This document shows, piece by piece, positions 1 through 8,005 of a DNA stretch of 64,000 nt. Both the position numbers and the translations under genes were made by a program. Under the pieces are notes generated by a model. The model had not been told where the DNA came from, did not search any database, and worked only from the letters and a program-made list of their open reading frames with translations. Within the stretch, counting starts at the first letter, position 1. Each line of letters starts with the position of its first letter. Source of the DNA: Alistipes sp. (GTDB lineage Bacteria > Bacteroidota > Bacteroidia > Bacteroidales > Rikenellaceae); contig JAGBAX010000021.1 in NCBI GenBank assembly GCA_017938765.1, positions 62,001 to 126,000 of the forward strand. Reading direction: 5' to 3'.

Positions 1-92
1 GAAAAATCCCAGCGATGGATAGTACTAAAGCGTACAGCCATTGCTGGGATTTTTTGCTAGCGGAAGTAGGTATCCGCGTTATCACGATAAAA
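1..92. repeat. Palindromic intergenic repeat, copy 1 (cut by window edge)
   Basis: Bases 2-54 form a hairpin with arms AAAAATCCCAGC and GCTGGGATTTTTT, and flanking bases to about 92 belong to the same unit. The reverse complement of this whole stretch aligns with few changes to 20798-20885, so it is a dispersed element and not just a local terminator. The outer half is missing because the window starts inside the element. It lies 2 bases beyond the stop codon of the leftward phosphohexomutase gene, and its T-run would make it a rho-independent terminator for that gene. Confidence 0.8.
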
Positions 93-94
93 TA

Positions 95-1837
95 TTACAA
101 GTTTAGCTCAGCCTTGATAGCCTCCATCTTTGCATCAAGAGCAGCCTGAACCTCATCAAACTGATCTACAGAAGGTAGGGTAGCCTTAACACCGAAGTAG
201 AACTTAATCTTTGGCTCAGTACCTGAAGGACGAACAGAGACCTTTGTGCCATCAGCAGTTACCCACTGAAGAACATTGCTCTTATCCTCAATACCCTCAA
301 TAGCCGACTTAACGCCAGATAGAGTATCAAGCACCTCAAGGGACTTGTAGTCGTATACCTGAACTACTGGTGAGCCAAGGATAGTCTTTGGAGGATTCTC
401 ACGGAACTGAACCATCATATTCTGAATCTGCTCTGCACCATCCTTACCCTTACGAACAACATTTACAAGGCTCTCGCGGTAGAAGCCAAACTTAACATAC
501 AGATCCTGAAGCCACTCATAGAGTGTCATACCCTTTGTATCGCGGCACCAAGCAGCAGCCTCAGCAGCGAGTGAACAAGCTGATACGCCATCCTTATCGC
601 GTACATAAGAGCCTGCGAGATAGCCAAATGACTCCTCGCCACCACCGATATAGGTGTGCTTACCCTCCTGCTCACGGATAATCTTTGCGATATACTTAAA
701 GCCTGTGAGACAGTTGTAACACTTAACACCATAGTGAGCAGCAACAGCGTCTGGCATCATAGAAGTAACGATAGTCTTTACTACATAGTCACCCTCCTTA
801 ATAAGGCCGAGCTCTGCCCAACGAGTGAGCTGGTAGCACATAATAAGAACAAGGGTCTGATTACCATTAAGAAGCACATAGTCCCCCTTACCAGTTCTCA
901 GAGCAACACCAAGGCGGTCTGAGTCTGGGTCAGTCGCAAGAACAAGGTCTGCACCCTCTGCCTGCGCAAGGTCAATAGCCATCTGCATAGTCTTACGCTC
1001 CTCTGGGTTTGGAGAGGCAACAGTAGGGAAGTTGCCATCAAGAACACACTGCTCTTTAACGGTAATAACATTCTTAAAGCCATAATTTGCCAATGAAGCA
1101 GGAACAAGGTTTACACCAGCACCGTGAAGTGGAGTATAGACAATCTTCAAATCGGCATTATTTGCCACGCACTCTGGAGAGAGTGATAGAGCCTTGATAG
1201 CAGCAAGATACTTCTTGTCAAACTCCTCGCCAAGAATTGTGATATTCTCTGGATTACCACCAGTAAGCACCTGACTTACCTCTGTAATCTTCTCAACCTC
1301 TTTAATAATATTAACATCGTGAGGAGAAGTTACCTGTGAACCATCTGCCCAGTAAGCCTTATATCCGTTATACTCCTTTGGATTGTGAGAAGCAGTAACC
1401 ATAACACCACTCTGGCAACCGAGCTCGCGAATAGCAAAGCTTAACTCTGGAGTTGGACGCAGTGCATCAAAAAGGTATACCTTAAAGTCATTTGCAGCGA
1501 AGATATCGGCAACACGCTCTGCAAATGCGCGAGAGTTATTACGAGAATCGTGCGCAATAGCAACCTTAATCTCCTCGCCTGGGAAGTTGATTTTCAAATA
1601 GTTAGCAAGTCCTTGTGTTGCAGAACCAACGGTATAATTGTTCATACGGTTTGTACCAACACCCATAATACCGCGTAGTCCACCAGTTCCAAACTCAAGA
1701 TCCTTATAGAAGCTCTCTACCAACTCATTGTGGTCATTCTCCATAAGATTACGCACCTGTGCTTTTGTAGCCTCGTCATAATCTCCATCAAGCCACGCCT
1801 GTGCCTTTGACAGTACTAATTGATCTAAATTACTCAT
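95..1837 (-). CDS. Phospho-sugar mutase (phosphoglucomutase/phosphomannomutase family)
   Basis: A cytoplasmic enzyme interconverting hexose 1- and 6-phosphates, feeding glycolysis and cell-surface sugar synthesis. All family landmarks are visible in the 580 aa: the phosphoserine loop TASHNP at residues 148-153 (Ser150), the metal loop DPDSDR near residue 305, a sugar loop GGGEES near residue 400 and the phosphate-binding RPSGTEPK near the C terminus. The length matches the long bacterial alpha-phosphohexomutases of the PGM2-like subgroup. Glucose versus mannose preference cannot be read from sequence. It starts at an ATG and is followed by the palindromic repeat, so it is probably monocistronic. 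It diverges from dnaA across a 305-bp AT-rich gap. Confidence 0.93.
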   Translation of the reverse strand: MSNLDQLVLSKAQAWLDGDYDEATKAQVRNLMENDHNELVESFYKDLEFGTGGLRGIMGVGTNRMNNYTVGSATQGLANYLKINFPGEEIKVAIAHDSRNNSRAFAERVADIFAANDFKVYLFDALRPTPELSFAIRELGCQSGVMVTASHNPKEYNGYKAYWADGSQVTSPHDVNIIKEVEKITEVSQVLTGGNPENITILGEEFDKKYLAAIKALSLSPECVANNADLKIVYTPLHGAGVNLVPASLANYGFKNVITVKEQCVLDGNFPTVASPNPEERKTMQMAIDLAQAEGADLVLATDPDSDRLGVALRTGKGDYVLLNGNQTLVLIMCYQLTRWAELGLIKEGDYVVKTIVTSMMPDAVAAHYGVKCYNCLTGFKYIAKIIREQEGKHTYIGGGEESFGYLAGSYVRDKDGVSACSLAAEAAAWCRDTKGMTLYEWLQDLYVKFGFYRESLVNVVRKGKDGAEQIQNMMVQFRENPPKTILGSPVVQVYDYKSLEVLDTLSGVKSAIEGIEDKSNVLQWVTADGTKVSVRPSGTEPKIKFYFGVKATLPSVDQFDEVQAALDAKMEAIKAELNL

Positions 1838-2047
1838 TTTAGCTTTTTTGTTATTTTAGTTTTTAATATAGGTTTTTCTTATACCAAAACAGTTGTTGAT
1901 ATTTAATTTCTCATAATGCAAATATAGTGAAAATTTTTCTATTATTCATTATCAGCGAGTTAAATTTTACATCTAATTTTTAGTACGCTTTTCTATAAAA
2001 TAAAAAATCAAATAAACAATAGGTGAGAGGTTTTTTTTAATATAAAT

Positions 2048-2056
2048 TTATTCACA
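2048..2056 (+). promoter_or_regulatory. Single DnaA-box match upstream of dnaA
   Basis: TTATTCACA matches the consensus TTATNCACA exactly and lies 87 bp before the dnaA start in the AT-rich gap 1838-2142. It abuts an ACTTTG stretch that resembles a -7 element, so DnaA autoregulation is plausible. I see no cluster of boxes here, so I do not call this gap the origin. The rest of the gap shows only A/T runs. Confidence 0.45.
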
Positions 2057-2142
2057 ACTTTGCATTGTCAAAACAAAGCCCTTACATAAAAGGTCTCTTA
2101 AGACACACAACCCACATTGATAACTGACTGATTACCAAATAT

Positions 2143-3558
2143 ATGCTCACTACAACTGTCGCATACAAAGACGCTTGGCAAAACTGCCTGAGTCAAATAC
2201 AGGCACAAACCTCTGCCGAGGAGTTTGCCAAATGGTTCCTTCCCATCGTACCTCTTGAGTTCGATGGCTCAAGGTTGCGTCTGCGCGTGCCGAGCAAATC
2301 TTTTGTAGACCAGATAGAGGAGCGTTATATAAACGTATTGCGCCCCCTTATCGCCCAGACATTTGGTTATCAGACTCGTCTGTGCTATGCGGTGCCAAAG
2401 AACGAGCAGCAGACCATTCAGTCAGCAACAAACAGCTCTACACAGAGTATTCCAACTCGTATAGACCCTGCAAATATACAAAATCCTGGATTAATTATAC
2501 CAGGACTTGTGCAGAAAGTTACACCAAGATTTGATCCGCAGCTAAACCACAACTACACCTTTGAGACATTTATTGAGGGTGAGTGCAACCGCCTTGTGCG
2601 CTCTGCAAGTATGGCCGTAGCTGTAAATCCGGGCAACAGTACCCCTTTCAACCCACTATATATATATGGTGATTCAGGATTGGGAAAGACTCACGTTGCG
2701 CAGGCTATCGGTAACGAGATTAGTTTGCGTCATCCAGAGTTGCAGGTGCTTTATGTAGCAATGAGCAAATTCCAGTCTCAGTTCCAAGCTGCAACTATTG
2801 AGAAGAATATACCTAACTTCATCCACTTCTATCAGGGAGTAGACGTGCTTATTCTTGACGATATACAGGAGCTATCCGGCAAACCAGGCACACAGAACGC
2901 CTTTTTTAACATCTTCAACCATCTACAGATGTCAGGAAAGCAGCTTGTACTTATCTCAGATAAGCCACCAGTAGAGTTGAAGGATATTGAAGAGCGACTG
3001 CTCACTCGCTTTAAGTGGGGTCTCTCTGCACAGATTCACATTCCTGACTACCAGACTAAGATTAAGATTATCAAGGCTAAGGCTGCTCGTCTGGGTGCTG
3101 AGATTCCGACTGATGTTATCAACTACCTTGCAGACAATATCTCAGCTAACATTCGCGAGATAGAGGGTGCAATATCATCACTTGTTGCTAACACCTCATT
3201 TATGGGTAAGAAGATAACCATTTCGCTGGCAAAGGAAATTTTGAAGGGGTATATCTCACTCTACCAGAAGGAGATAACTATAGACCATATTATTGACACC
3301 ATCTGCGAGCAGATGAATGTTGATAAGGAGCGCCTACTCTCCGCAGAGAGAACTCGCGAGGTGGCTATAGCGCGCCAGATTGCAATGTATCTTGCAAAGC
3401 AGCTAACCAAAGTGCCACTAACAGCCATTGGTTTAGCGCTGGGTGGACGCAATCATGCTACAGTGCTTCACTCCTGCAAAACGATTACAAACCTTATGGA
3501 GACAGATCAATCGTTTAGACTACAGGTGGAAGATCTTGAAAAAATAGTATCGGCATAG
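2143..3558 (+). CDS. dnaA: Chromosomal replication initiator DnaA
   Basis: An AAA+ initiator that binds DnaA boxes at oriC, melts DNA and loads the helicase. The 471 aa show domain I (about 8-85), a variable linker (about 86-130), an AAA+ domain with Walker A GDSGLGKT at 176-183 and Walker B LILDD about 60 residues later, and a C-terminal helix-turn-helix with the signature GGRNHATVLHSC. The length is usual for the family. The ATG at 2143 gives the complete domain I. The stop codon lies inside the stem of a terminator. Both strand bias and skew suggest that dnaA lies on the lagging strand about 9 kb from the candidate origin at 11.3 kb. Confidence 0.98.
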   Translation: MLTTTVAYKDAWQNCLSQIQAQTSAEEFAKWFLPIVPLEFDGSRLRLRVPSKSFVDQIEERYINVLRPLIAQTFGYQTRLCYAVPKNEQQTIQSATNSSTQSIPTRIDPANIQNPGLIIPGLVQKVTPRFDPQLNHNYTFETFIEGECNRLVRSASMAVAVNPGNSTPFNPLYIYGDSGLGKTHVAQAIGNEISLRHPELQVLYVAMSKFQSQFQAATIEKNIPNFIHFYQGVDVLILDDIQELSGKPGTQNAFFNIFNHLQMSGKQLVLISDKPPVELKDIEERLLTRFKWGLSAQIHIPDYQTKIKIIKAKAARLGAEIPTDVINYLADNISANIREIEGAISSLVANTSFMGKKITISLAKEILKGYISLYQKEITIDHIIDTICEQMNVDKERLLSAERTREVAIARQIAMYLAKQLTKVPLTAIGLALGGRNHATVLHSCKTITNLMETDQSFRLQVEDLEKIVSA

Positions 3559-3576
3559 CAATATGCCGATTTTTTA
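3550..3576 (+). terminator. Intrinsic terminator of dnaA overlapping its stop codon
   Basis: ATCGGCATA and TATGCCGAT pair perfectly (9 bp) around the loop GCAA and are followed by six T. The dnaA TAG at 3556-3558 is part of the left arm. The next promoter begins 2 bases after the T-run. Confidence 0.85.
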
Positions 3577-3578
3577 TT

Positions 3579-3586
3579 ATCTTTGT
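3579..3586 (+). promoter_or_regulatory. -7 element TATCTTTG of the WYL regulator, probably leaderless
   Basis: This is an exact TAnnTTTG match ending only 4 bases before the ATG at 3591. Transcription in Bacteroidota starts a few bases downstream of this box, so the mRNA would begin at or next to the start codon. Confidence 0.65.
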
Positions 3587-3590
3587 CACG

Positions 3591-4490
3591 ATGGATCAGC
3601 CTAAACTTGAGAGACTTCTTCGTCTGATGAAGCTATTAACAGGAAATGTTGAGTACTCGGTAGATGATATCGCCGAGCGACTTGATATGTCACGTCGTAC
3701 AATCTACCGCTATATAGACAGTTTCCGCGAAGCGGGCTTTGTTATCAAGAAGAGCCGAGGTTGCATCCGTCTTGATAAAGAGTCTCCACACTTTAAGGAT
3801 ATTTCACAACTTGTCCACTTTACCGAAGAGGAGGCTGTAATTTTACGTCGCGCCATTGAGAGTATTGACGACACAAACCTACTCAAGCAGAACCTCAAGC
3901 GCAAACTCTACTCCGTCTATGACAGTCACACCCTTGCCGACACTATTGTCAAGGGACGCAACTCAAGCAATGTTCACTCTCTTATTGAGGCGATGGAGAA
4001 TAAGCAGCAAGTAGTGCTTCACAACTACCAATCCTCACGATCTATACGTGACCGTAGGGTAGAGCCATTTGCCTTTACAACAAACTATGTCAATGTCTGG
4101 TGCTACGACCTTGAGGACAACCGTTGCAAAATCTTCAAAACTGCCCGCATTGACTCAGTAGAGACCACAGCCGAGTCGTGGCAATTTGAGGAGCAACACC
4201 GCGAGGGTTTTATAGACATCTTCAGAATGATTGCCCAGCCAGAGGCGGCGTTAATACCAATCAATATACGACTTGGGCGACTTGCATACAACCTTATTCT
4301 TGAGGAGTATCCCCTCTCAGAAAAGTATATATCACAGGTAGATGAGAGCCACTGGCAGTTAGAGTGTAAGGTGGCAAATCTACAAGGCGTTGCTCGTTTT
4401 GTAGTTGGCCTTTTAGACGATATAGATATTAGCAACTCCCCTGAACTCAAACAATATATCACAAATTATATAAACCAATACTTCAAATAA
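3591..4490 (+). CDS. WYL-domain transcriptional regulator
   Basis: A 299-aa regulator with an N-terminal winged helix-turn-helix of the HTH_11/DeoR-like type (about residues 5-60, recognition region MSRRTIYRYIDSFREAGF) and a C-terminal WYL sensor domain (about 130-295). WYL domains bind nucleic acid or small ligands, and many regulate DNA-damage or phage responses. The target here is unknown. The stop overlaps the next ATG (TAATG), so it is translationally coupled to the CotH-type lipoprotein, although the functions look unrelated. Confidence 0.85.
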   Translation: MDQPKLERLLRLMKLLTGNVEYSVDDIAERLDMSRRTIYRYIDSFREAGFVIKKSRGCIRLDKESPHFKDISQLVHFTEEEAVILRRAIESIDDTNLLKQNLKRKLYSVYDSHTLADTIVKGRNSSNVHSLIEAMENKQQVVLHNYQSSRSIRDRRVEPFAFTTNYVNVWCYDLEDNRCKIFKTARIDSVETTAESWQFEEQHREGFIDIFRMIAQPEAALIPINIRLGRLAYNLILEEYPLSEKYISQVDESHWQLECKVANLQGVARFVVGLLDDIDISNSPELKQYITNYINQYFK

Positions 4491-6016
4491 TGTACCGAAT
4501 AATTTTAACTATCTTGCTACTCTTTTGTGTTTCGTGTGGCAAGAATGATATTGATCGCGCCGAGAACACGCCAAACAAAGGCGAGCAGAACGACAACACA
4601 GGCAGCGACAACGAGAACAACAATGACAACACTGGTAGTGACAACACAGGCGGTGACAATACCGGCGGCGACAATACTGGTGGAGGCAATACAGACAAGC
4701 CTATTGAGTGGGGCGATGAGCGTAGTTATGTCTTTGACCTCAGCTCCCTGCCAGAAGTTCGCATGACAATCTCGCTTGATGAGTGGAATCGTATGTTATC
4801 AGAGTACGACAAGGACAACAACACCAAGGAGTACTTCCACTGCGATGTAGATATGAAGATTAAGGGCGAAAATCACATTGTAACCGATGCGGGCGTACGC
4901 CTTAAGGGTAACACATCTCGTCGCCGCCCAGAGAATGGTAATGGCAACCATGTTAAGGACAACGCCGATTGGCAGCACTGCCACTTCCAGTTCAACTTCC
5001 GCAAGTACAACAAGGATGAGGAGCATACTATTCGTGGCATTCGCAAGATGTATCTCAAGTGGTTTAAGGACGATGCTGCATATTGTCGCGAGATATATTG
5101 TTACGACCTTTTCCGCCGTTTTGGTGTTTGGACAGCCATTGAGAACTGCTACTGCCGCCTCTGGATACACGTAGAGGGCGATACTAAGCCCGCATACTAC
5201 GGCATTTACGAGATGAATGAGACCATTGATGACACCTATCTCAAGATGCGCAAGGACAAATTCGGTAGCCACAAGGGCAACCTCTGGAAGTGCAACTACG
5301 GCGCATCTCTTAACTATGACCGCGATAAGAACGCAAGTATGGGTGAGAGTGACGGTAGCTACGACCCAGTATACGAGGTAGAGGAGATAAATAGCGACCT
5401 GGGCACTGCCAAGAGTCAGCTACTGCACTTTATGAAGCAGTTGCGCGACCTTAAGGGTCAGCAGCTCCACGACTGGTTAGGTCAGGCTATTGACATCAAC
5501 CTTCTTCTGCGCACATACGCGGTAAATGTTGCTGTGGGTATGTGGGATGATTACTGGAACAACACCAACAACTTCTATATCTACTTCAACTCTACAGATA
5601 CATCAAACTATAAGTTCTACCTCATTCCGTACGACTACGACAACACCCTCGGCACAAGCCACAACTGCGGTGTTCAGAATGACTCTGGCCGCCACGATGC
5701 GCTCAATTGGGGTAATAGCGATGTTTCGCCTCTGCTTGCCAAGATTCTTCAGTTTGACGACTATAAGAAGATATATATCGATGCTCTTAAGGAGCTATGC
5801 AGTAGCAATGGACACTTCTACTACACTACATCTATCGCGCGCATAAAGGGCTGGCACTCAATGATTGGCAGCTATGTTGATAACGACACGGATGAGGATA
5901 CAAAGATTAAGGACCGCCCAGCAGGCTGGGGCAATCACTCCGAGTACCGCCTCTGGGAGAGTACAGATGCAAATACCAACTGGTTCAGAGTCCGCGCGGC
6001 CTCAATGCCAAAATAG
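4490..6016 (+). CDS. CotH-kinase-family lipoprotein
   Basis: A 508-aa envelope lipoprotein. The N terminus has a short hydrophobic stretch ending in a lipobox with Cys16. Residues about 35-70 are an Asn/Asp/Gly/Thr-rich linker made of DNTGG repeats. The rest matches the CotH family: GVRLKGNTS near residue 137, the segment around YGIYEMNE, and YDYDNTLGT near the middle, which carries acidic residues typical of the CotH atypical kinase fold. CotH proteins can phosphorylate other proteins. In Bacteroidota they are usually secreted with unknown substrates. The start codon overlaps the stop of the regulator upstream, and a strong terminator follows. Confidence 0.82.
   Translation: MYRIILTILLLFCVSCGKNDIDRAENTPNKGEQNDNTGSDNENNNDNTGSDNTGGDNTGGDNTGGGNTDKPIEWGDERSYVFDLSSLPEVRMTISLDEWNRMLSEYDKDNNTKEYFHCDVDMKIKGENHIVTDAGVRLKGNTSRRRPENGNGNHVKDNADWQHCHFQFNFRKYNKDEEHTIRGIRKMYLKWFKDDAAYCREIYCYDLFRRFGVWTAIENCYCRLWIHVEGDTKPAYYGIYEMNETIDDTYLKMRKDKFGSHKGNLWKCNYGASLNYDRDKNASMGESDGSYDPVYEVEEINSDLGTAKSQLLHFMKQLRDLKGQQLHDWLGQAIDINLLLRTYAVNVAVGMWDDYWNNTNNFYIYFNSTDTSNYKFYLIPYDYDNTLGTSHNCGVQNDSGRHDALNWGNSDVSPLLAKILQFDDYKKIYIDALKELCSSNGHFYYTTSIARIKGWHSMIGSYVDNDTDEDTKIKDRPAGWGNHSEYRLWESTDANTNWFRVRAASMPK
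4592..4693 (+). repeat. In-frame 15-bp tandem repeat coding for DNTGG
   Basis: Degenerate copies of GACAAYACHGGYGGY encode the linker between the lipid anchor and the CotH domain. Copy number could vary by slippage without changing frame, which would only change the length of the tether. Confidence 0.75.
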
Positions 6017-6041
6017 AAAAGTAAAGTTTACTTTACACTAT

Positions 6042-6076
6042 TCCCCTATAAAATTTGCTTTATAGGGGATTTTTAT
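6042..6076 (+). terminator. Intrinsic terminator after the CotH lipoprotein
   Basis: TCCCCTATAAA and TTTATAGGGGA form an 11-bp stem with a 6-base loop followed by a T-rich run. A shorter inverted repeat, GTAAAG/CTTTAC, lies just upstream at 6021-6036. Confidence 0.85.
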
Positions 6077-6107
6077 TTAGTTTTGTGATTGAAACATAGA
6101 GTACACA

Positions 6108-6497
6108 ATGATGAAAGAGCCGTTCAAATCCAAACTCAAGCGAGCAGCGATATATATGCTCGGCTTCTCGGCAACACCTCTATTTACAGCTTGCTACGGT
6201 GTCCCAACCGCAGACTATGAGGTAGACCCATCTCCTTTTGACGACATCAGTGGCGCGGTATATGGCAGTGACACAAATGCTCCCATACCAGGCATTAAAG
6301 TTAGCGTACCCACTTTAGACATCAGCACAACTACAGACAGCGAGGGTAAGTACCATATTTCCCACCATTTTGAAGCATCTACAAGGGTTCGTTTTGAGGA
6401 TATTGACGGTAAAGAGAACGGCGAGTACTTCAATAATGCCGATATAGCCACAAGCACAAATCATCTCTACACCAATATTACCCTGCGAAAAAAGTAG
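6108..6497 (+). CDS. Small lipoprotein resembling the rSAM/lipoprotein-system family
   Basis: A 129-aa predicted lipoprotein. The hydrophobic stretch IYMLGFSATPLF leads to a candidate lipid Cys29. It is followed by YGVPTADYEV and a carboxypeptidase-regulatory-like beta domain (about 45-125: DISGAVYGSDTNAPIPGIKV, then DSEGKYH). The LGFS...C.YG.P.ADY pattern recalls the Bacteroidota lipoproteins usually encoded beside a dedicated radical SAM enzyme. No such enzyme is a neighbour here. The only radical SAM protein in the window is the tRNA-modifying MtaB at 24.4 kb. The family assignment is from memory of the motif. Its own terminator follows, so it is probably monocistronic. Confidence 0.65.
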   Translation: MMKEPFKSKLKRAAIYMLGFSATPLFTACYGVPTADYEVDPSPFDDISGAVYGSDTNAPIPGIKVSVPTLDISTTTDSEGKYHISHHFEASTRVRFEDIDGKENGEYFNNADIATSTNHLYTNITLRKK

Positions 6498-6530
6498 CGT
6501 TAAAATATAGAGCAAATAGAACAAAAATGA

Positions 6531-6562
6531 TGTGCAACAGAAAAAAGTTGCACATTTTTTTT
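6531..6562 (+). terminator. Intrinsic terminator after the small lipoprotein
   Basis: TGTGCAAC and GTTGCACA form a perfect 8-bp stem with an A-rich loop, followed by eight T. Confidence 0.85.
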
Positions 6563-6575
6563 GCATTAAAAATTC

Positions 6576-6596
6576 TTGTGACACAACCTGTCACAA
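6576..6596. promoter_or_regulatory. Perfect inverted repeat TTGTGACA-N5-TGTCACAA, candidate operator
   Basis: Two 8-bp arms with a 5-bp spacer lie about 58 bp before the zinc ribbon gene and just upstream of a near -7 box (TTACTTTG). The half-site TGTGA recalls CRP/FNR-family sites, but the spacing (TGTGA-N9-TCACA) differs from the classical N6. It probably controls the 69-aa gene. Confidence 0.55.
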
Positions 6597-6653
6597 AAGG
6601 GTGGTTACTTTGCACTCGGAAACAAGAAGTATAACCATTAAAACCTTAAAATT

Positions 6654-6863
6654 ATGGGAGCAAGTTACAAGATTAAGTGCAAGCACTGTGGAACAGAGTT
6701 TTTACACATTGCAGATGATGACTTTGGCGTGATTCGCGCCTGTGTAGGATGCGAGTGTAGCATTGAGACAGAGGCTCCGATATTCTGTCCAAGCTGCAGG
6801 ACAAAACTCAATAAGACTCAAGAGGAGTTTGAGGAGCAGATAGAAACAGTTATGACTTGGTAA
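6654..6863 (+). CDS. Small zinc ribbon protein
   Basis: A 69-aa cytoplasmic protein with paired cysteines: CKHC at residues 9-12, CVGC/CEC in the middle (about 29-34) and CPSC near residue 46. This is enough for one or two structural zinc sites. The C terminus is an acidic helix. I do not recognise a specific family. It stands alone between a terminator and recA, with a conspicuous inverted-repeat operator in its promoter, so it may be a regulated small DNA-, RNA- or protein-binding factor. The function is unknown. Confidence 0.75.
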   Translation: MGASYKIKCKHCGTEFLHIADDDFGVIRACVGCECSIETEAPIFCPSCRTKLNKTQEEFEEQIETVMTW

Positions 6864-6923
6864 ATTGAAAAAAAAATCTTAACTTTGAGTGCTAAATGTT
6901 GTTCGTTGTATTATTTAGCTCGC

Positions 6924-6947
6924 TTTTGCTTCTAACATTAGCAAAGC
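6924..6947. promoter_or_regulatory. Inverted repeat TTTTGCT...AGCAAAG upstream of recA
   Basis: Arms TTTGCT (6925-6930) and AGCAAA (6940-6945) flank 9 bases, 42 bp before the recA ATG. The arms resemble the TTTTTGC/GCAAAAA palindromes at ruvB and dnaG but the spacing differs, so a shared regulator is only a possibility. A promoter may lie further upstream at 6885-6892 (CTTAACTTTG). Confidence 0.3.
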
Positions 6948-6989
6948 AGATGTTTGAAATTGAGTAGTAAATATTAAAAATATAAAGTT

Positions 6990-7988
6990 ATGGCAGAAGT
7001 TAATCCAGAGAAACTGAAAGTTTTAAAGGCCGTGATGGAGAAGATAGAAAAGGATTTTGGTCGCGGCTCTATTATGCGAATGAGCAATGATCAGGTTACA
7101 GATATTCCTGTTATTCCATCAGGTTCTATCACTCTTGATGTCGCACTCGGTGTTGGTGGTTATCCAAAGGGTCGTGTTATTGAAATTTACGGTCCAGAGT
7201 CATCTGGTAAGACCACACTTGCCATTCACGCTATTGCCGAGGCACAGAAGCAGGGCGGTATTGCAGCCTTTATTGATGCCGAGCACGCCTTTGACAGCTA
7301 CTATGCGCAGAGACTTGGTGTAGATGTTGAAAATCTGCTTATCTCTCAGCCAGACAATGGCGAGCAGGCACTTGAGATTGCCGACTCATTGATTCGCTCA
7401 AGCGCTATTGATATTATCGTTATAGACTCTGTTGCGGCTCTTACTCCAAAGGCGGAGATTGAGGGCGAGATGGGCGACTCAAAGATGGGTCTGCAGGCAC
7501 GACTGATGTCTCAGGCGCTTAGAAAGCTCACCGCAAGCATCTCAAAGACCAAGACCGTATGTATCTTTATCAACCAGCTGCGTGACAAGATTGGCGTTGT
7601 CTATGGCAACCCAGAGACCACAACTGGTGGTAATGCACTTAAGTTCTACGCCAGCGTAAGAATTGATATTCGCAGAACATCAGTTATCAAGGACGGCGAG
7701 GAGCAGCTTGGCGCTCGCGCACGCGTAAAGGTTGTAAAGAACAAGGTAGCACCTCCATTCAAGAAGGCTGAGTTTGACATCATGTTTGGCGAGGGAATCT
7801 CAAAGCTTGGCGAGATTATTGACCTTGCAGTAGACTACGGCATTATTAAGAAGGCTGGCTCTTGGTTCTCATATGGCGACACTAAGATTGGACAGGGTAG
7901 AGATGCCGTGAAGGATTTCCTTGTAGCCAACGAGGAGGTATGCGCCGAGGTAGAGGCAAAGGTCCGCGAGGCTATGATGGCTAAATAA
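6990..7988 (+). CDS. recA: Recombinase RecA
   Basis: An ATP-dependent strand-exchange protein for homologous recombination and the SOS signal. Its 332 aa include Walker A GPESSGKT at 68-75, Walker [11 protein letters not shown], the signature [15 protein letters not shown], and loop-2-region residues ending in [17 protein letters not shown]. It is slightly shorter than E. coli RecA because the acidic C-terminal tail is reduced. The next gene, rel, begins 17 bases downstream, so the two may be cotranscribed. I see no lexA in the window. Confidence 0.98.
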   Translation: MAEVNPEKLKVLKAVMEKIEKDFGRGSIMRMSNDQVTDIPVIPSGSITLDVALGVGGYPKGRVIEIYGPESSGKTTLAIHAIAEAQKQGGIAAFIDAEHAFDSYYAQRLGVDVENLLISQPDNGEQALEIADSLIRSSAIDIIVIDSVAALTPKAEIEGEMGDSKMGLQARLMSQALRKLTASISKTKTVCIFINQLRDKIGVVYGNPETTTGGNALKFYASVRIDIRRTSVIKDGEEQLGARARVKVVKNKVAPPFKKAEFDIMFGEGISKLGEIIDLAVDYGIIKKAGSWFSYGDTKIGQGRDAVKDFLVANEEVCAEVEAKVREAMMAK

Positions 7989-8005
7989 AGTATTACTTTA
8001 AATAA

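Noticed and set aside
1838..2142. oriC directly upstream of dnaA
   Set aside because: Only one DnaA box is visible and base skew does not invert here: rel and CotH, on the right, keep the same C-leaning composition as dnaA. The 11.0-11.65 kb gap is a better candidate.
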